Below the pieces are notes generated by a model. The model was not told the DNA's origin and did no database searches. It was given only the letters and a program-made list of their open reading frames with translations. Positions 1-7,437 of a DNA stretch of 9,426 nucleotides are shown here, piece by piece (within the stretch, counting starts at the first letter, position 1; every line of letters begins with the position of its first letter). The stretch is from contig JAOTYS010000154.1 of NCBI GenBank assembly GCA_029861795.1, positions 1-9,426 of the forward strand, given 5' to 3'. This stretch comes from Gammaproteobacteria bacterium. GTDB taxonomy: Bacteria; Pseudomonadota; Gammaproteobacteria; Arenicellales; JAOTYS01. The position numbers and the translations under genes were made by a program.

Positions 1-441
1 GCCGAGAAGCACGCTGTGGAACGAGCGCGTCATTGGCTCGATCGAATTGGACTGACCGACCGTGCAGATTGGAATGCCGGTAATCTTGCCTATGGTGCGC
101 AAAGACGCCTGGAAATCGCACGGGCGATGTGTACACAACCCATTTTGTTATGTCTGGATGAACCTGCCGCTGGACTCAATCCCAGGGAGTCTGCCGACCT
201 CCAAGAATTGTTGCTCAAGATACGCGACGAAGAACAGATCGGGATTCTCTTGATAGAGCATCACATGGATTTGGTAATGGGTATTTCTGACCATATCGTG
301 GTATTAGATTACGGTCGCAAGATATCTGATGGCACACCGGAGTACGTGCGCAACGATCCAAACGTTATTCGCGCCTACTTGGGTGAAGAAGAGGACGAAG
401 AGTTGCCGGAGGAAGTGCTACGGGATTTGGGCTCGCATTAA
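1..441 (+). CDS. livG: LivG-type ABC transporter ATP-binding protein, 3' part
   Basis: C-terminal 146 residues of an ATPase subunit of a branched-chain amino acid-type importer; the frame is open to the left edge, so the start, Walker A and Q-loop are outside the window. Visible, numbered from the edge: an ABC signature in the LivG form LAYGAQ (29-34, instead of LSGGQ), Walker B ending LCLDEP (50-55), the D-loop region AGLNP (57-61), and the H-loop histidine in IEHHMD (His87). The usual LivG ending AYLGE is followed by a very acidic tail rich in Glu and Asp. It would pair with the LivF ATPase encoded 34 bases downstream and hydrolyse ATP at the inner face of the membrane. The GTG at 16 is internal and not the true start. 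Family assignment is secure; the exact substrate is not shown. Confidence 0.93.
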   Translation, partial: AEKHAVERARHWLDRIGLTDRADWNAGNLAYGAQRRLEIARAMCTQPILLCLDEPAAGLNPRESADLQELLLKIRDEEQIGILLIEHHMDLVMGISDHIVVLDYGRKISDGTPEYVRNDPNVIRAYLGEEEDEELPEEVLRDLGSH

Positions 442-475
442 TGGTGATTGGGCTTCAAGTTTTACGGGTTTGCCA

Positions 476-1192
476 ATGCTGAAGATTGCTGGGCTGCATA
501 CGTTTTACGGGAATATCGAGGCATTGCGCGGGATTGACCTGGAGGTGCACGACGGCGAGATCGTCGCGTTAATCGGAGCGAATGGCGCCGGAAAATCCAC
601 ACTATTGATGACTATCTGCGGCAGTCCGCGAGCCGCGAAGGGTCAGATCTTGTTCGATGGGGAAGAAATCAGTTCCCTGCCGACCCACACGATTGTGGGT
701 AAAGGCATTGCTCAGTCGCCAGAAGGGCGTCGAATTTTTCCGTTCATGAGCGTGCTGGAAAACCTGCAGATGGGCGCGTGTATCACCGACCCGCAGTATT
801 TTGAAGAAGACTTGAATCGGGTGTTTCAGCTGTATCCGATACTTAAGGAACGACGCGATCAAACTGGTGGTACGCTGTCTGGAGGAGAGCAACAGATGCT
901 GGCGATCGGACGGGCGTTGATGAGTCGGCCGCGACTGCTGCTGCTCGATGAGCCTTCGTTGGGACTTGCGCCGATGTTAGTAAAGCAGATTTTTGAAGTG
1001 ATCAAAGAGATAAACAAGCAGCAAAAGGTCACTGTGTTTCTGGTTGAACAAAACGCCTACCACGCTCTGCGTCTTGCTAATCGCGGTTATGTGATGGCGA
1101 ACGGCAAGATAGTGCTGTCAGGAAGTGGTCAAGAGTTGCTTTCTAACGAAGAGATTCGCGCCGCGTATCTGGAGGGGGGGACCAAGCATTGA
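476..1192 (+). CDS. livF: LivF-type ABC transporter ATP-binding protein
   Basis: Complete 238-residue second ATPase of the same importer, matching the usual LivF length. Walker A GANGAGKST is at residues 34-42, the Q-loop Gln at 80, signature LSGGE at 134-138, and Walker B RLLLLDEP at 153-160. The switch position reads VEQN, with Gln where LivG has His, which is normal for LivF. The frame stays open upstream to 329, but that part overlaps livG in another frame and resembles no ABC domain. The ATG at 476 gives the canonical start MLKIAGLHTFYG, although no strong ribosome binding site precedes it (weak acggg about 9 bases upstream). A run of seven G at 1174-1180 near the 3' end does not break the frame. 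It is probably co-transcribed with livG and with the small membrane protein that begins 50 bases downstream. Confidence 0.95.
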   Translation: MLKIAGLHTFYGNIEALRGIDLEVHDGEIVALIGANGAGKSTLLMTICGSPRAAKGQILFDGEEISSLPTHTIVGKGIAQSPEGRRIFPFMSVLENLQMGACITDPQYFEEDLNRVFQLYPILKERRDQTGGTLSGGEQQMLAIGRALMSRPRLLLLDEPSLGLAPMLVKQIFEVIKEINKQQKVTVFLVEQNAYHALRLANRGYVMANGKIVLSGSGQELLSNEEIRAAYLEGGTKH

Positions 1193-1242
1193 GACGTTGT
1201 CAGTTCCTGTTAGAGGTGGATTCATTCTAATAAACAGTCATT

Positions 1243-1590
1243 ATGGAATCGATGCTTGGCACATCATTAGGCGTTTTCATTGGCATTACAGTCATTGTCA
1301 TGGGGTTTGCCGCCTATATGACCGGGCAAGCGTTAGGCAATACCTGGAAACCGGCTTGGCATGCCGTCGTATATGGCATATTGCTTGGCTTTGCCGATCG
1401 TTTTTTGGTGTTCGCGTTGTTTGACGGCGAGCTTGCGTCGCTGTCCGGCTTTTTGATAGATACCGCTGTGCTGATTGCGATCTCGTTATTCGCGTTTCGG
1501 CTCAACCTTGCGAGTAAGATGGTCAGCCAATATCCGTGGGTATTTGAGCGCTCGGGCATGTTTGGCTGGCGGCAGAAAGGACCTGGCTAG
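1243..1590 (+). CDS. Small three-helix membrane protein, DUF6867-like
   Basis: A 115-residue protein starting at the first ATG after an in-frame stop at 1231. Hydrophobic segments at about residues 7-28, 38-60 and 66-87 predict three membrane helices, followed by a short basic tail. The pattern of TGQAL, then TWKPAWH, then the FLVFALFDGEL loop, then FRL and finally QYPWVFERSGMFGWR resembles, from memory, the DUF6867 family found after livF in alphaproteobacterial liv operons. No enzymatic or transport motif is visible and the function is unknown; the setting suggests an accessory of the importer. The ribosome binding site is poor: the nearest purine-rich stretch, gaggtgga at 1213-1220, lies 22 bases upstream. 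The gene is credible from its composition and its position 50 bases after livF. The family name is recalled, not searched. Confidence 0.8.
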   Translation: MESMLGTSLGVFIGITVIVMGFAAYMTGQALGNTWKPAWHAVVYGILLGFADRFLVFALFDGELASLSGFLIDTAVLIAISLFAFRLNLASKMVSQYPWVFERSGMFGWRQKGPG

Positions 1591-1793
1591 GTAAGCCTAA
1601 ATATTTCACGAAGGCAGCCAGCTATCATGGTCACTGGTTTGATTAGACAAGATGAATTAATGAGCGGTCGCGGTAACGTTTTGTTCCAAAGCGGCGTCCG
1701 AGATGGAAAATCTCTGCGCCATCATTCGCGATCTTTGTGCAAATTTGGGGCTGGCAAACAAAGAACAAGATAAGTGCATTTTCTACGCTATAA

Positions 1794-1820
1794 ACATGTG
1801 CTAAATTGGCTTGCACATGT
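1794..1820. promoter_or_regulatory. Perfect 8-bp inverted repeat, possible operator beside a TATAAA box
   Basis: ACATGTGC (1794-1801) and GCACATGT (1813-1820) are exact reverse complements separated by 11 bases, so the half-site centres are about 19 bases apart, roughly two helical turns. This fits a dimeric regulator binding one face of the DNA. A TATAAA at 1789-1794 abuts the left arm, but no good -35 hexamer lies 16-18 bases upstream. No T-run follows, so it is not an intrinsic terminator. The operator role is inferred. Confidence 0.4.
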
Positions 1821-1876
1821 CAGTTAGGCGCGAGGGTTATCTACTCTCGCAAGAATTTTCTCAACCAAGCTCACAC

Positions 1877-1882
1877 AGGAGG
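1877..1882 (+). promoter_or_regulatory. Strong Shine-Dalgarno of the binding-protein gene
   Basis: AGGAGG lies 9 bases before the ATG at 1892. It decides the start against the longer reading frame that opens at 1811, and against an ATG at 1884 that sits too close. Confidence 0.85.
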
Positions 1883-1891
1883 AATGCACAG

Positions 1892-2992
1892 ATGAGAAAC
1901 TTCAAGACTAAACTGTTCGTCGCGGCCGCGGTCACGCTGTTTAGCGTGTCATCGGCCATGGCCGACATCTCGATTGCAACGGCCGGCCCCATGACTGGGC
2001 AATACGCGTCATTCGGCGAGCAGATGAAGCGCGGCGCTGAAATGGCGGTGGCCGACATAAACGCGGCGGGCGGCGTACTTGGCCAGCAACTCCAACTGTC
2101 TGTCGGCGATGATGCCTGTGATCCAAAGCAAGCTGTAGCGGTCGCCAACAAGATGGTTAGCGAGGGAGTGGTGTTGATGGCTGGGCATTTTTGCTCAGGT
2201 TCATCCATACCCGCGTCCCAGGTGTATACCGAAGAGAATATCCTGCAGATCTCTCCAGCCTCTACCAATCCAAAGCTGACGGACGAGGGTGGTGACAATG
2301 TGTTTCGTGTGTGTGGACGCGATGATCAACAGGGAACTGTGGCCGGTGATTTTCTTGCAGACAACTATGGTGACAAGAAGATTGCGGTGCTGCATGACAA
2401 GACTGCCTATGGTAAAGGGCTGGCCGATGAGACCAAGAAACAGTTAAACACTCGAGGTGTGCAGGAGGCCATGTATGAAGCCTACACCGCAGGGGAAAAG
2501 GACTACTCGGCTTTGGTGTCCAAGATGAAAGAGGCCGGGATCGACGTGTTTTACCTTGGTGGTTACCATACCGAGGCCGGTTTGATGGTGCGTCAGGCCC
2601 GCGAGCAAAGCTACGACGTTCAGTTGGTTTCGGGTGATGCGCTCGTCACTGACGAGTTTTGGAAGATCACCGGTGACGCTGGTCAAGGCACGCTTATGAC
2701 TTTCAGCCCGGATCCGCGTAAGAATGCTGAGGCGGCTCCCGTAGTGCAGAAGTTCCGCGACGGTGGTTACGAGCCGGAAGGTTACACGCTATACACCTAT
2801 GGGACCATTCAAGCGTGGGCGCAAGCCGTTGAGAAAGCCGGTAGCACTGACACCGACAAGGTGATCGCTGCATTGCGTTCCAACACGTTCGATACCGTGC
2901 TCGGTAACATTGGTTTCGACGAGACAGGTGATGTCACCGCTCCGGGTTATGTGTGGTATGAGTGGGCGGGTGGTACGTATGACTACAAGTAA
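1892..2992 (+). CDS. livK: LivJ/LivK-like periplasmic branched-chain amino acid-binding protein
   Basis: A 366-residue type I periplasmic binding protein. The start is fixed by AGGAGG at 1877. Residues 1-24 form a Sec signal peptide: basic N-terminus, hydrophobic core, and AMA before Asp25. The mature protein begins like the family with ISIATAGPMTGQYASFGEQM. It keeps the cysteine pair Cys76 (DDACDPKQ) and Cys101 (GHFCSGSS), which corresponds to the LivJ/LivK disulfide, and the serine-rich ligand-pocket motif after Cys101. TAGEKDYSALV and YLGGYHTEAG also match E. coli LivJ/LivK segments. It most likely captures leucine, isoleucine, valine or similar amino acids and delivers them to the LivH/LivM permeases that should be encoded left of the window. 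It is separated from livF and the small membrane gene by 301 bases and ends at a strong terminator, so it is probably a monocistronic, highly expressed unit. Confidence 0.93.
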   Translation: MRNFKTKLFVAAAVTLFSVSSAMADISIATAGPMTGQYASFGEQMKRGAEMAVADINAAGGVLGQQLQLSVGDDACDPKQAVAVANKMVSEGVVLMAGHFCSGSSIPASQVYTEENILQISPASTNPKLTDEGGDNVFRVCGRDDQQGTVAGDFLADNYGDKKIAVLHDKTAYGKGLADETKKQLNTRGVQEAMYEAYTAGEKDYSALVSKMKEAGIDVFYLGGYHTEAGLMVRQAREQSYDVQLVSGDALVTDEFWKITGDAGQGTLMTFSPDPRKNAEAAPVVQKFRDGGYEPEGYTLYTYGTIQAWAQAVEKAGSTDTDKVIAALRSNTFDTVLGNIGFDETGDVTAPGYVWYEWAGGTYDYK

Positions 2993-3020
2993 GGAACTAA
3001 TCTGAATCTCTAGCAAATAC

Positions 3021-3060
3021 GGCCCGGTGGCTTCTCGGTCACCGGGCCTTTCTTTGTTTT
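3021..3060 (+). terminator. Rho-independent terminator after the + strand binding-protein gene
   Basis: A perfect 9-bp GC-rich stem, GGCCCGGTG (3021-3029) with CACCGGGCC (3040-3048), has a 10-base loop and is followed at once by tttctttgtttt (3049-3060). It lies 29 bases after the stop codon. Read from the - strand the stem is not followed by T residues, so it should stop only + strand transcripts. Confidence 0.88.
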
Positions 3061-3252
3061 GTTACGGAGTCTTCAGGCAAGAACCATTTTTAAACCTGCC
3101 GCTAGAGTATCCGGACTGTGCGAAACGGGTAGAAAGATATAGGTCCTTGTAATCAAAGACTGCGATCTCAGCATAGGCCCTGCCTTGCCGCGCCAATGGT
3201 TTTAGTCACTGCCTACTAAGAACGCGATTCACTCGGGGCTTACGTAGTGTGG
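3061..3252. other. Convergent intergenic region
   Basis: 192 bases between the terminator of the + strand unit and the 3' end of the - strand operon. I found no convincing gene. No stem with a T-run was found for the - strand operon, so its transcript end is not visible here. Confidence 0.5.
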
Positions 3253-4122
3253 TCAGATGCTGTAGCTGCGCTTCCGCTCGGGTAGTGCCCCTTCGGGGCG
3301 GAACATCATTACTAGCATGATGAGTGCCCCGATCAGTACCATTCGTAGCGCCGACAAGGTGTCAGGCTCGATGCCGACGATGTTCGGCAAAAAACGGCTA
3401 CCCACAAACAAAATCTGGATGATTACTGTACCCAGAATGATTCCGGTGACGTTGCCGCGGCCGCCTAGAATGACCATTGCCCATATGATGAAAGTTTCGA
3501 TGGGTAGGCAATCGTCGGGGCTAATATAACTGTTCAGGAAGGCATATAACGCACCAGCAAGCCCGCCGATTGCGCCGCCGATGGCCATGGTTTCCATTTT
3601 GAATACTAGGACGTTTTTGCCAAGCGCTTGCGGCAGTCTGTCGCCCTCACGGATCATGCGGATCACCCTGCCAAACGGAGAGCCCACTAGTATTCGCAGC
3701 AGTCCATACACGAAAATCGTGCACCCGATCACGATGACGTTGAAGTAGGGCAGGGTGGTGATCACCGATAGACCGTTGGCGCCATCGGCGATCCAACGTT
3801 CATTCAGCATGACCAAACGCACAACCTCTGCAAGCGAGAGCGACAGGATACCCCAATAAGTGCCACTAAGGTTGCGCACCGTCAGCGATAAAACTAGACC
3901 GACAAGGGTGCAAACAAACATCGCGAGCACTACGCTGAGGAACGGGTTGATACCCTTATCCAGCGCAATAGCCGTCGTGTAAGCGCCCACACAAAGAAAC
4001 ACAACCTGGCCGAAATTAACGAGGCCACATGAACCCACCTGTAGATCAAGGCTCATCGCAAGCATCGCAAAGATGCAGGTGACCGTGATTAGGTAGAGGA
4101 AGAAACCTAAAAGCTGTTCCAT
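3253..4122 (-). CDS. livM: LivM-type ABC transporter permease
   Basis: A 289-residue inner-membrane permease, last gene of the - strand importer. It is strongly hydrophobic with about eight to ten predicted helices. LivM hallmarks are SLDLQVGSCGLVNFGQ (24-39), the cytoplasmic coupling segment containing PFGRVIRMIREGDRLPQALG, the GGAIGGLAGALYA segment, MVILGGRGNVTG, and the end MFRPEGALPERKR. I chose the ATG at 4122, which gives the usual start MEQLLGFFLYL. A TTG at 4149 would add nine residues and leave a 9-base gap to livH; neither start has a good ribosome binding site. With the ATG start, the gap to the upstream livH is 36 bases, consistent with one transcript. It should form the translocation channel with the LivH-like subunit. 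The substrate cannot be read from the permease. Confidence 0.93.
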   Translation of the reverse strand: MEQLLGFFLYLITVTCIFAMLAMSLDLQVGSCGLVNFGQVVFLCVGAYTTAIALDKGINPFLSVVLAMFVCTLVGLVLSLTVRNLSGTYWGILSLSLAEVVRLVMLNERWIADGANGLSVITTLPYFNVIVIGCTIFVYGLLRILVGSPFGRVIRMIREGDRLPQALGKNVLVFKMETMAIGGAIGGLAGALYAFLNSYISPDDCLPIETFIIWAMVILGGRGNVTGIILGTVIIQILFVGSRFLPNIVGIEPDTLSALRMVLIGALIMLVMMFRPEGALPERKRSYSI

Positions 4123-4158
4123 GGTGAGCGTAATCTTAGCCGGACACAAATGTCATCG

Positions 4159-5076
4159 TTATAGCATCTCGCGTTTAGCGAGGCCGTGTGGGCGGAACAT
4201 CAGCACCAGAATGACAGCCGCGTAAATAATCGCGGGTTTATACGCAACCGGAAGTCTTACCTGGTCGACAAAATCGAATAATCCAAAGCCGTTCAGCACA
4301 AATGAGAAATCGAGAGCGACGCCAAGATTCTGGGCAAAACCTACGATCAACGCACCCACTATCGCACCGTACACCGACCCGATTCCACCGATCAAAACCA
4401 CGCAAAATACCGGTATCACCAGATTAAATCCCAAGTACGGATCGAGCTGTGTGTCCCAAGCGAACAGTATCCCACCGAGGGCGGCGAAACCAGTTCCGAT
4501 GAACCACACAAATCGCACGACTTTCTCGGTGTCGATGGAACAGGCCTGCGCAAGTTCGGGGTTGGTGGCCGTTGCCCGCATCGCCTTGCCGATCCGTGTA
4601 AATTTGAGCATGACATGGAACGCAATCATCGCGATCACGACGATTACGATGATGCCAATCTGCGGACGCGTGATAAACGCCCCAAACAACTTCAACCCTT
4701 GGTGGATCTCGAAATCGAAGCGAACGTGTTGGGGCCCCCAGATTGCTTGGATCCCATGGCGGATAGCGATGGCGAGGCCCAGTGACGCGATCATTGGCGT
4801 GACATCCGGTTTATTGCGCATGATCCGGAATACACCGCGGTCAATGACGATGCCCACAAAGCCCATGATCAGCACGGCAACAATGATGGCTATCGTAAAG
4901 TTCCAATCGAGTGTGGTATTGAACACATATGCGACATAGGCACCAAGCACCGCTGTTTCAACGTGGGCAAAGTTAGCAAATTTCAAAATCGAGAAGGTTA
5001 GCGTCAAACCTATGGCGATAATGCCAAGCTCGGCGGCAGTGATAACGCTATTAAAGATGACCTGCGCGACGTTCAT
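4159..5076 (-). CDS. livH: LivH-type ABC transporter permease
   Basis: A 305-residue inner-membrane permease with about eight hydrophobic segments. Family marks: LTLTFSILKFANFAHVE (24-40; most LivH proteins have Gly where Val39 is), the coupling segment RIGKAMRATATNPELAQACSID (161-182), VLIGGIGSVYGAIVGALIVG near the C-terminus, and the end MFRPHGLAKREML. The frame is open to an ATG at 5121, which would add 15 residues (MPAVIALSPLGHNKT); I prefer the ATG at 5076 because MNVAQVIFNSV is the typical LivH opening and a polar leader is unusual. Neither start has a clear Shine-Dalgarno. The gap to the upstream binding-protein gene is 124 bases, or 79 with the longer start. Partner of LivM in the channel. 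Confidence 0.92.
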   Translation of the reverse strand: MNVAQVIFNSVITAAELGIIAIGLTLTFSILKFANFAHVETAVLGAYVAYVFNTTLDWNFTIAIIVAVLIMGFVGIVIDRGVFRIMRNKPDVTPMIASLGLAIAIRHGIQAIWGPQHVRFDFEIHQGLKLFGAFITRPQIGIIVIVVIAMIAFHVMLKFTRIGKAMRATATNPELAQACSIDTEKVVRFVWFIGTGFAALGGILFAWDTQLDPYLGFNLVIPVFCVVLIGGIGSVYGAIVGALIVGFAQNLGVALDFSFVLNGFGLFDFVDQVRLPVAYKPAIIYAAVILVLMFRPHGLAKREML

Positions 5077-5200
5077 TGTTTTGTTGTGGCCAAGCGGCGA
5101 GAGGGCGATCACGGCCGGCATGATGCCATCGCCGTGACCACCCTATGGTCTTGAGATCAGGGTTTACACCACCTGTTCACAATGACCAAGAAAACCTTCC

Positions 5201-6469
5201 TCACTGAGTGTCGGAATACATGCTTTTGAACTCCTCCTCAGTGGGTGCCCAGTGCCGGGGAATGCCTTGATCGGTGGGATTGCCTTCGGCATCCGCATAT
5301 TTGAACTCGATGATGTTGTTCGAGCTGCCGCCAGTGTAGTACGGCGTCATCTCACCGTTTACGTATGTAAGCTGGGCGTTTTGGTCACCGTGTTGCATGC
5401 CCCATTGGTTAAAGCCCTTGTCGCCCTGACCCGACACACCGAGGTGGTGATAGGCTGCTGGCCACATGGCGTTGCGAATCGCGGTGGAATCCAGGCTGTG
5501 CGCCATATTGATCGCCTTGGCGACAATCCACATTGCATCGTAAAACGGGGGTGCCCATGCATCAGTGTAGGTTTTTCCGTGCTGTGCCACAAAACTGTCG
5601 GTAAACTGCTGCGCGCGCGGTCCTGCTGTCACGTAGCTCAGTCCTTTCATTCCCTCCATGAGTTTTGGGTCCAGGGTTGCAAAGGCGCTAAGGTTATAGG
5701 AATAGAACAATGACATGTCAGTCACGCCCATCTCGAACAACTGACGCTGGATGATCTGCGCGTCGTTGTCGTAGATGTCCGTCAGGATTGCATCCGGTTT
5801 CGAGTCCATGAGTTGCTGCAGCTCAGCTCGGAAGTCTTTGGCTCCGACCTGGTACAGCATATTGGATGCCCATTCCAAGCCAAGCTCTTTGGCGCGTTGT
5901 TCGCTCACTGCAGCACGGTCCTGACCAATGGGATTGTTCATGAATAATCCGCCAAGATTTTTGGCGTCGGGCTTGTCGGCCTTGACGAAGTCAACTAGAG
6001 CGACGGCCTGCTCGGCGATCCCAGCAGTGTTGAACAGATAGGGTCCTACCGTCTTGAGTTTGTTGGTGGTCGCATCGGTGACAAAAACAACTTTCTTCTT
6101 ATTCAATGCTTGGCCGACGGGCAGTGCTATTCCGCTTGAATAGGCGCCGACAACCACCGGTACCTTATCGACATCTGCAAGCTTATTTGCTGCTTCCACG
6201 CCCGCCTTGGGTCTTCCTTCATTGTCCTCCACGATCAGCTCCAGTGGCCGACCCAATACGCCTCCCGCTTGGTTGATCTCCTCCACGGCTATCTGCATGG
6301 CTTTAAGACAATCATTACCCGCCACCGCATTGGGGCCAGTAAGTCCTATGATAACGCCGATCTTAACCGGCTCTCCCGATTGCGCGAATAGCGCCGGACT
6401 CATAAACAACACGGAAACGAGCGCACTCAGAATCGATAGCGATCGCAGGCTTTTGAATCGCTTAGTCAT
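5201..6469 (-). CDS. Periplasmic substrate-binding protein of the second importer (Peripla_BP_6 type)
   Basis: A 422-residue type I binding protein preceded by a strong Shine-Dalgarno. The signal peptide covers residues 1-29: KRFKSLR, hydrophobic core, then ALFA before Gln30. The mature start VKIGVIIGLTGPNAVAG, the EEINQAGGVLGRPLELIVEDNEG segment and the pocket motif GAYSSG (108-113) place it in the amino acid/amide-binding family. It is about 55 residues longer than the + strand LivK-like protein, with extra length in a C-terminal region rich in Gly, Asn, Gln and aromatic residues. It has a single cysteine (Cys54), so the LivJ/LivK disulfide is absent. These differences argue for another ligand. 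Context (its own permeases downstream, a proline racemase-family gene divergent from the ATPases) suggests an imino acid, betaine or amino acid derivative; that is inference and no symbol is assigned. Confidence 0.9.
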   Translation of the reverse strand: MTKRFKSLRSLSILSALVSVLFMSPALFAQSGEPVKIGVIIGLTGPNAVAGNDCLKAMQIAVEEINQAGGVLGRPLELIVEDNEGRPKAGVEAANKLADVDKVPVVVGAYSSGIALPVGQALNKKKVVFVTDATTNKLKTVGPYLFNTAGIAEQAVALVDFVKADKPDAKNLGGLFMNNPIGQDRAAVSEQRAKELGLEWASNMLYQVGAKDFRAELQQLMDSKPDAILTDIYDNDAQIIQRQLFEMGVTDMSLFYSYNLSAFATLDPKLMEGMKGLSYVTAGPRAQQFTDSFVAQHGKTYTDAWAPPFYDAMWIVAKAINMAHSLDSTAIRNAMWPAAYHHLGVSGQGDKGFNQWGMQHGDQNAQLTYVNGEMTPYYTGGSSNNIIEFKYADAEGNPTDQGIPRHWAPTEEEFKSMYSDTQ

Positions 6470-6473
6470 GTAA

Positions 6474-6482
6474 CTCCTCCTT
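6474..6482 (-). promoter_or_regulatory. Strong Shine-Dalgarno of the second binding protein
   Basis: On the - strand AAGGAGGAG lies 4 bases before the ATG at 6469, with the GGAGG core 6 bases away. It is the best ribosome binding site of the - strand cluster, in keeping with the high demand for binding protein over membrane and ATPase subunits. Confidence 0.85.
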
Positions 6483-6604
6483 CCGAAAAGACTCGGTTTG
6501 TGTCAATAAACGACAACAAGTCGGCGCCCGGAATGAGACAATGGCTATGCCGACAGTTGACTCATCCACTGACCATAATGGCTACGCAGACAATGGATTC
6601 ACGC

Positions 6605-6633
6605 ACTATTGAATGAACTCCGAATCTTGTCAA
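6605..6633 (-). promoter_or_regulatory. Sigma70-type promoter candidate for the binding protein and permeases
   Basis: Read on the - strand, TTGACA (6628-6633) is followed after exactly 17 bases by AATAGT (6605-6610), which matches TATAAT at four of six positions. The start of transcription would be near 6598, giving a leader of about 130 bases before the ATG at 6469. It sits in the 221-base gap between the livF-like gene and the binding-protein gene, where an internal promoter would make sense. It is only a sequence match. Confidence 0.5.
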
Positions 6634-6690
6634 GCGTCCGCCTGGTGTGCGACAAACCAGTGGAGCAGAACGAACGTATAGCCTCTTGAG

Positions 6691-7422
6691 CTAATGTGGG
6701 GGGGCAGCCGCACCGAGCCCGCCGAGATAGGCCGTGCGCACTCGATCATCAGCGATGATGCTGGCGGCGGGTCCCTCAAATTCAACTTTGCCGTTGACTA
6801 GGACGTAGCCTCGAGCGGATATTGCTAACGCCCTCATTACGTCCTGCTCAACGATGACGACGGTGGTACCGAGTTCAGCGATTTGGCGGATGCGCTCAAA
6901 TATATCGTCTGCTCGAATGGGCGACAGTCCGGCAGACGGCTCATCGAGAAACAATAAAGGTGGGGAGGTCATCATTGCGCGTCCCATCGCTAAAAGCTGG
7001 CGCTCGCCGCCGCTCAAGGTATTAGCGCGTTGCTCTTTGCGCTCGCGCAGTACCGGAAACAGTTCGAACAGTCGGTCGATGTTGCTGCGGCATTCCTCGC
7101 GAGTCTGCTGGAAACCGCCCATCTCGAGGTTCTCCTTTACCGTCATGGGTTTGAATACATTTAACAACTGCGGCACATAGGCGATGCCGAGTTCTGCGCG
7201 TCGGGCGGGGTCGAGGCGGGCTAGATCTTTGCTCTGAAAATAAACATTGCCTTGACTCACTCGCACATAACCGAGAATCGCTTTGACAAATGTAGTCTTG
7301 CCACATCCGTTCGGTCCCAAGATGGTGACAATCTCACCCGGCTCGGCGTCGAAGTCCACACCATGGATGATCTCGTCTGCACCATACCCGCAGTGCAGCG
7401 CATGGACGTCGATTAACGGCAT
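6691..7422 (-). CDS. livF: LivF-type ABC transporter ATP-binding protein, second system
   Basis: A complete 243-residue ATPase. Walker A GPNGCGKTT is at 36-44, the Q-loop Gln at 85, signature LSGGE at 136-140, Walker B LLFLDEP at 156-162, and the switch position is Gln193 in VEQD, as usual for LivF. The ATG at 7422 follows the stop of the upstream livG-like gene after 15 bases. The purine-rich stretch at that stop (TGAGGTTGGA) is the only possible ribosome binding site, which suggests coupled translation. The C-terminus GGLGAAAPPH is encoded across a run of seven C on the - strand, which is slippage-prone but in frame here. It should dimerise with the LivG-like ATPase. It is clearly different from the + strand LivF. 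Confidence 0.94.
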   Translation of the reverse strand: MPLIDVHALHCGYGADEIIHGVDFDAEPGEIVTILGPNGCGKTTFVKAILGYVRVSQGNVYFQSKDLARLDPARRAELGIAYVPQLLNVFKPMTVKENLEMGGFQQTREECRSNIDRLFELFPVLRERKEQRANTLSGGERQLLAMGRAMMTSPPLLFLDEPSAGLSPIRADDIFERIRQIAELGTTVVIVEQDVMRALAISARGYVLVNGKVEFEGPAASIIADDRVRTAYLGGLGAAAPPH

Positions 7423-7437
7423 TCTTGTAGTCCAACC

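Larger units (their letters stand above)
1591..1891. other. Intergenic region between the liv operon tail and its binding-protein gene
   Basis: 301 bases without a supported gene. A 48-codon reading frame (1627-1773) has no good ribosome binding site and no recognisable composition, so I do not call it. There is no strong terminator after the DUF6867-like gene; only a 4-bp stem (GGCT/AGCC near 1585-1597) without a T-run. The right part holds a TATAAA at 1789-1794, a perfect inverted repeat at 1794-1820 and the strong ribosome binding site of the next gene. This suggests that the binding protein has its own promoter. Confidence 0.6.
6470..6690. other. Intra-cluster intergenic region with short direct repeats
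   Basis: 221 bases between the livF-like stop and the binding-protein start. Besides the promoter candidate and the Shine-Dalgarno, it has a direct repeat of AATGGCTAYGC (6540-6550 and 6577-6587, one mismatch) and GACAATGG twice (6537-6544 and 6589-6596). These lie downstream of the candidate start point, so they could be regulator sites or leader elements, or chance. Confidence 0.4.

Noticed and set aside
329..475. Upstream extension of the livF frame
   Set aside because: It overlaps livG in another frame and gives a sequence unlike any ABC N-terminus; the ATG at 476 gives the canonical start and length.
1627..1773. 48-codon + strand reading frame between the two + strand units
   Set aside because: No good ribosome binding site and no recognisable composition; chance length for this gap.
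1861..2298. 145-residue - strand reading frame
   Set aside because: Antisense to the start of the LivK-like gene, whose signal peptide and family motifs clearly give the coding strand.
3021..3048. Bidirectional terminator shared by the convergent units
   Set aside because: The stem is perfect but the T-run exists only on the + strand side, so termination of the - strand operon here is not supported.
4451..4939. 162-residue + strand reading frame
   Set aside because: It lies antisense inside the livH-like gene, has no family resemblance and follows from the codon pattern of the opposite strand.
5252..5713. 153-residue + strand reading frame
   Set aside because: Antisense to the second binding-protein gene, with no recognisable domain or ribosome binding site.
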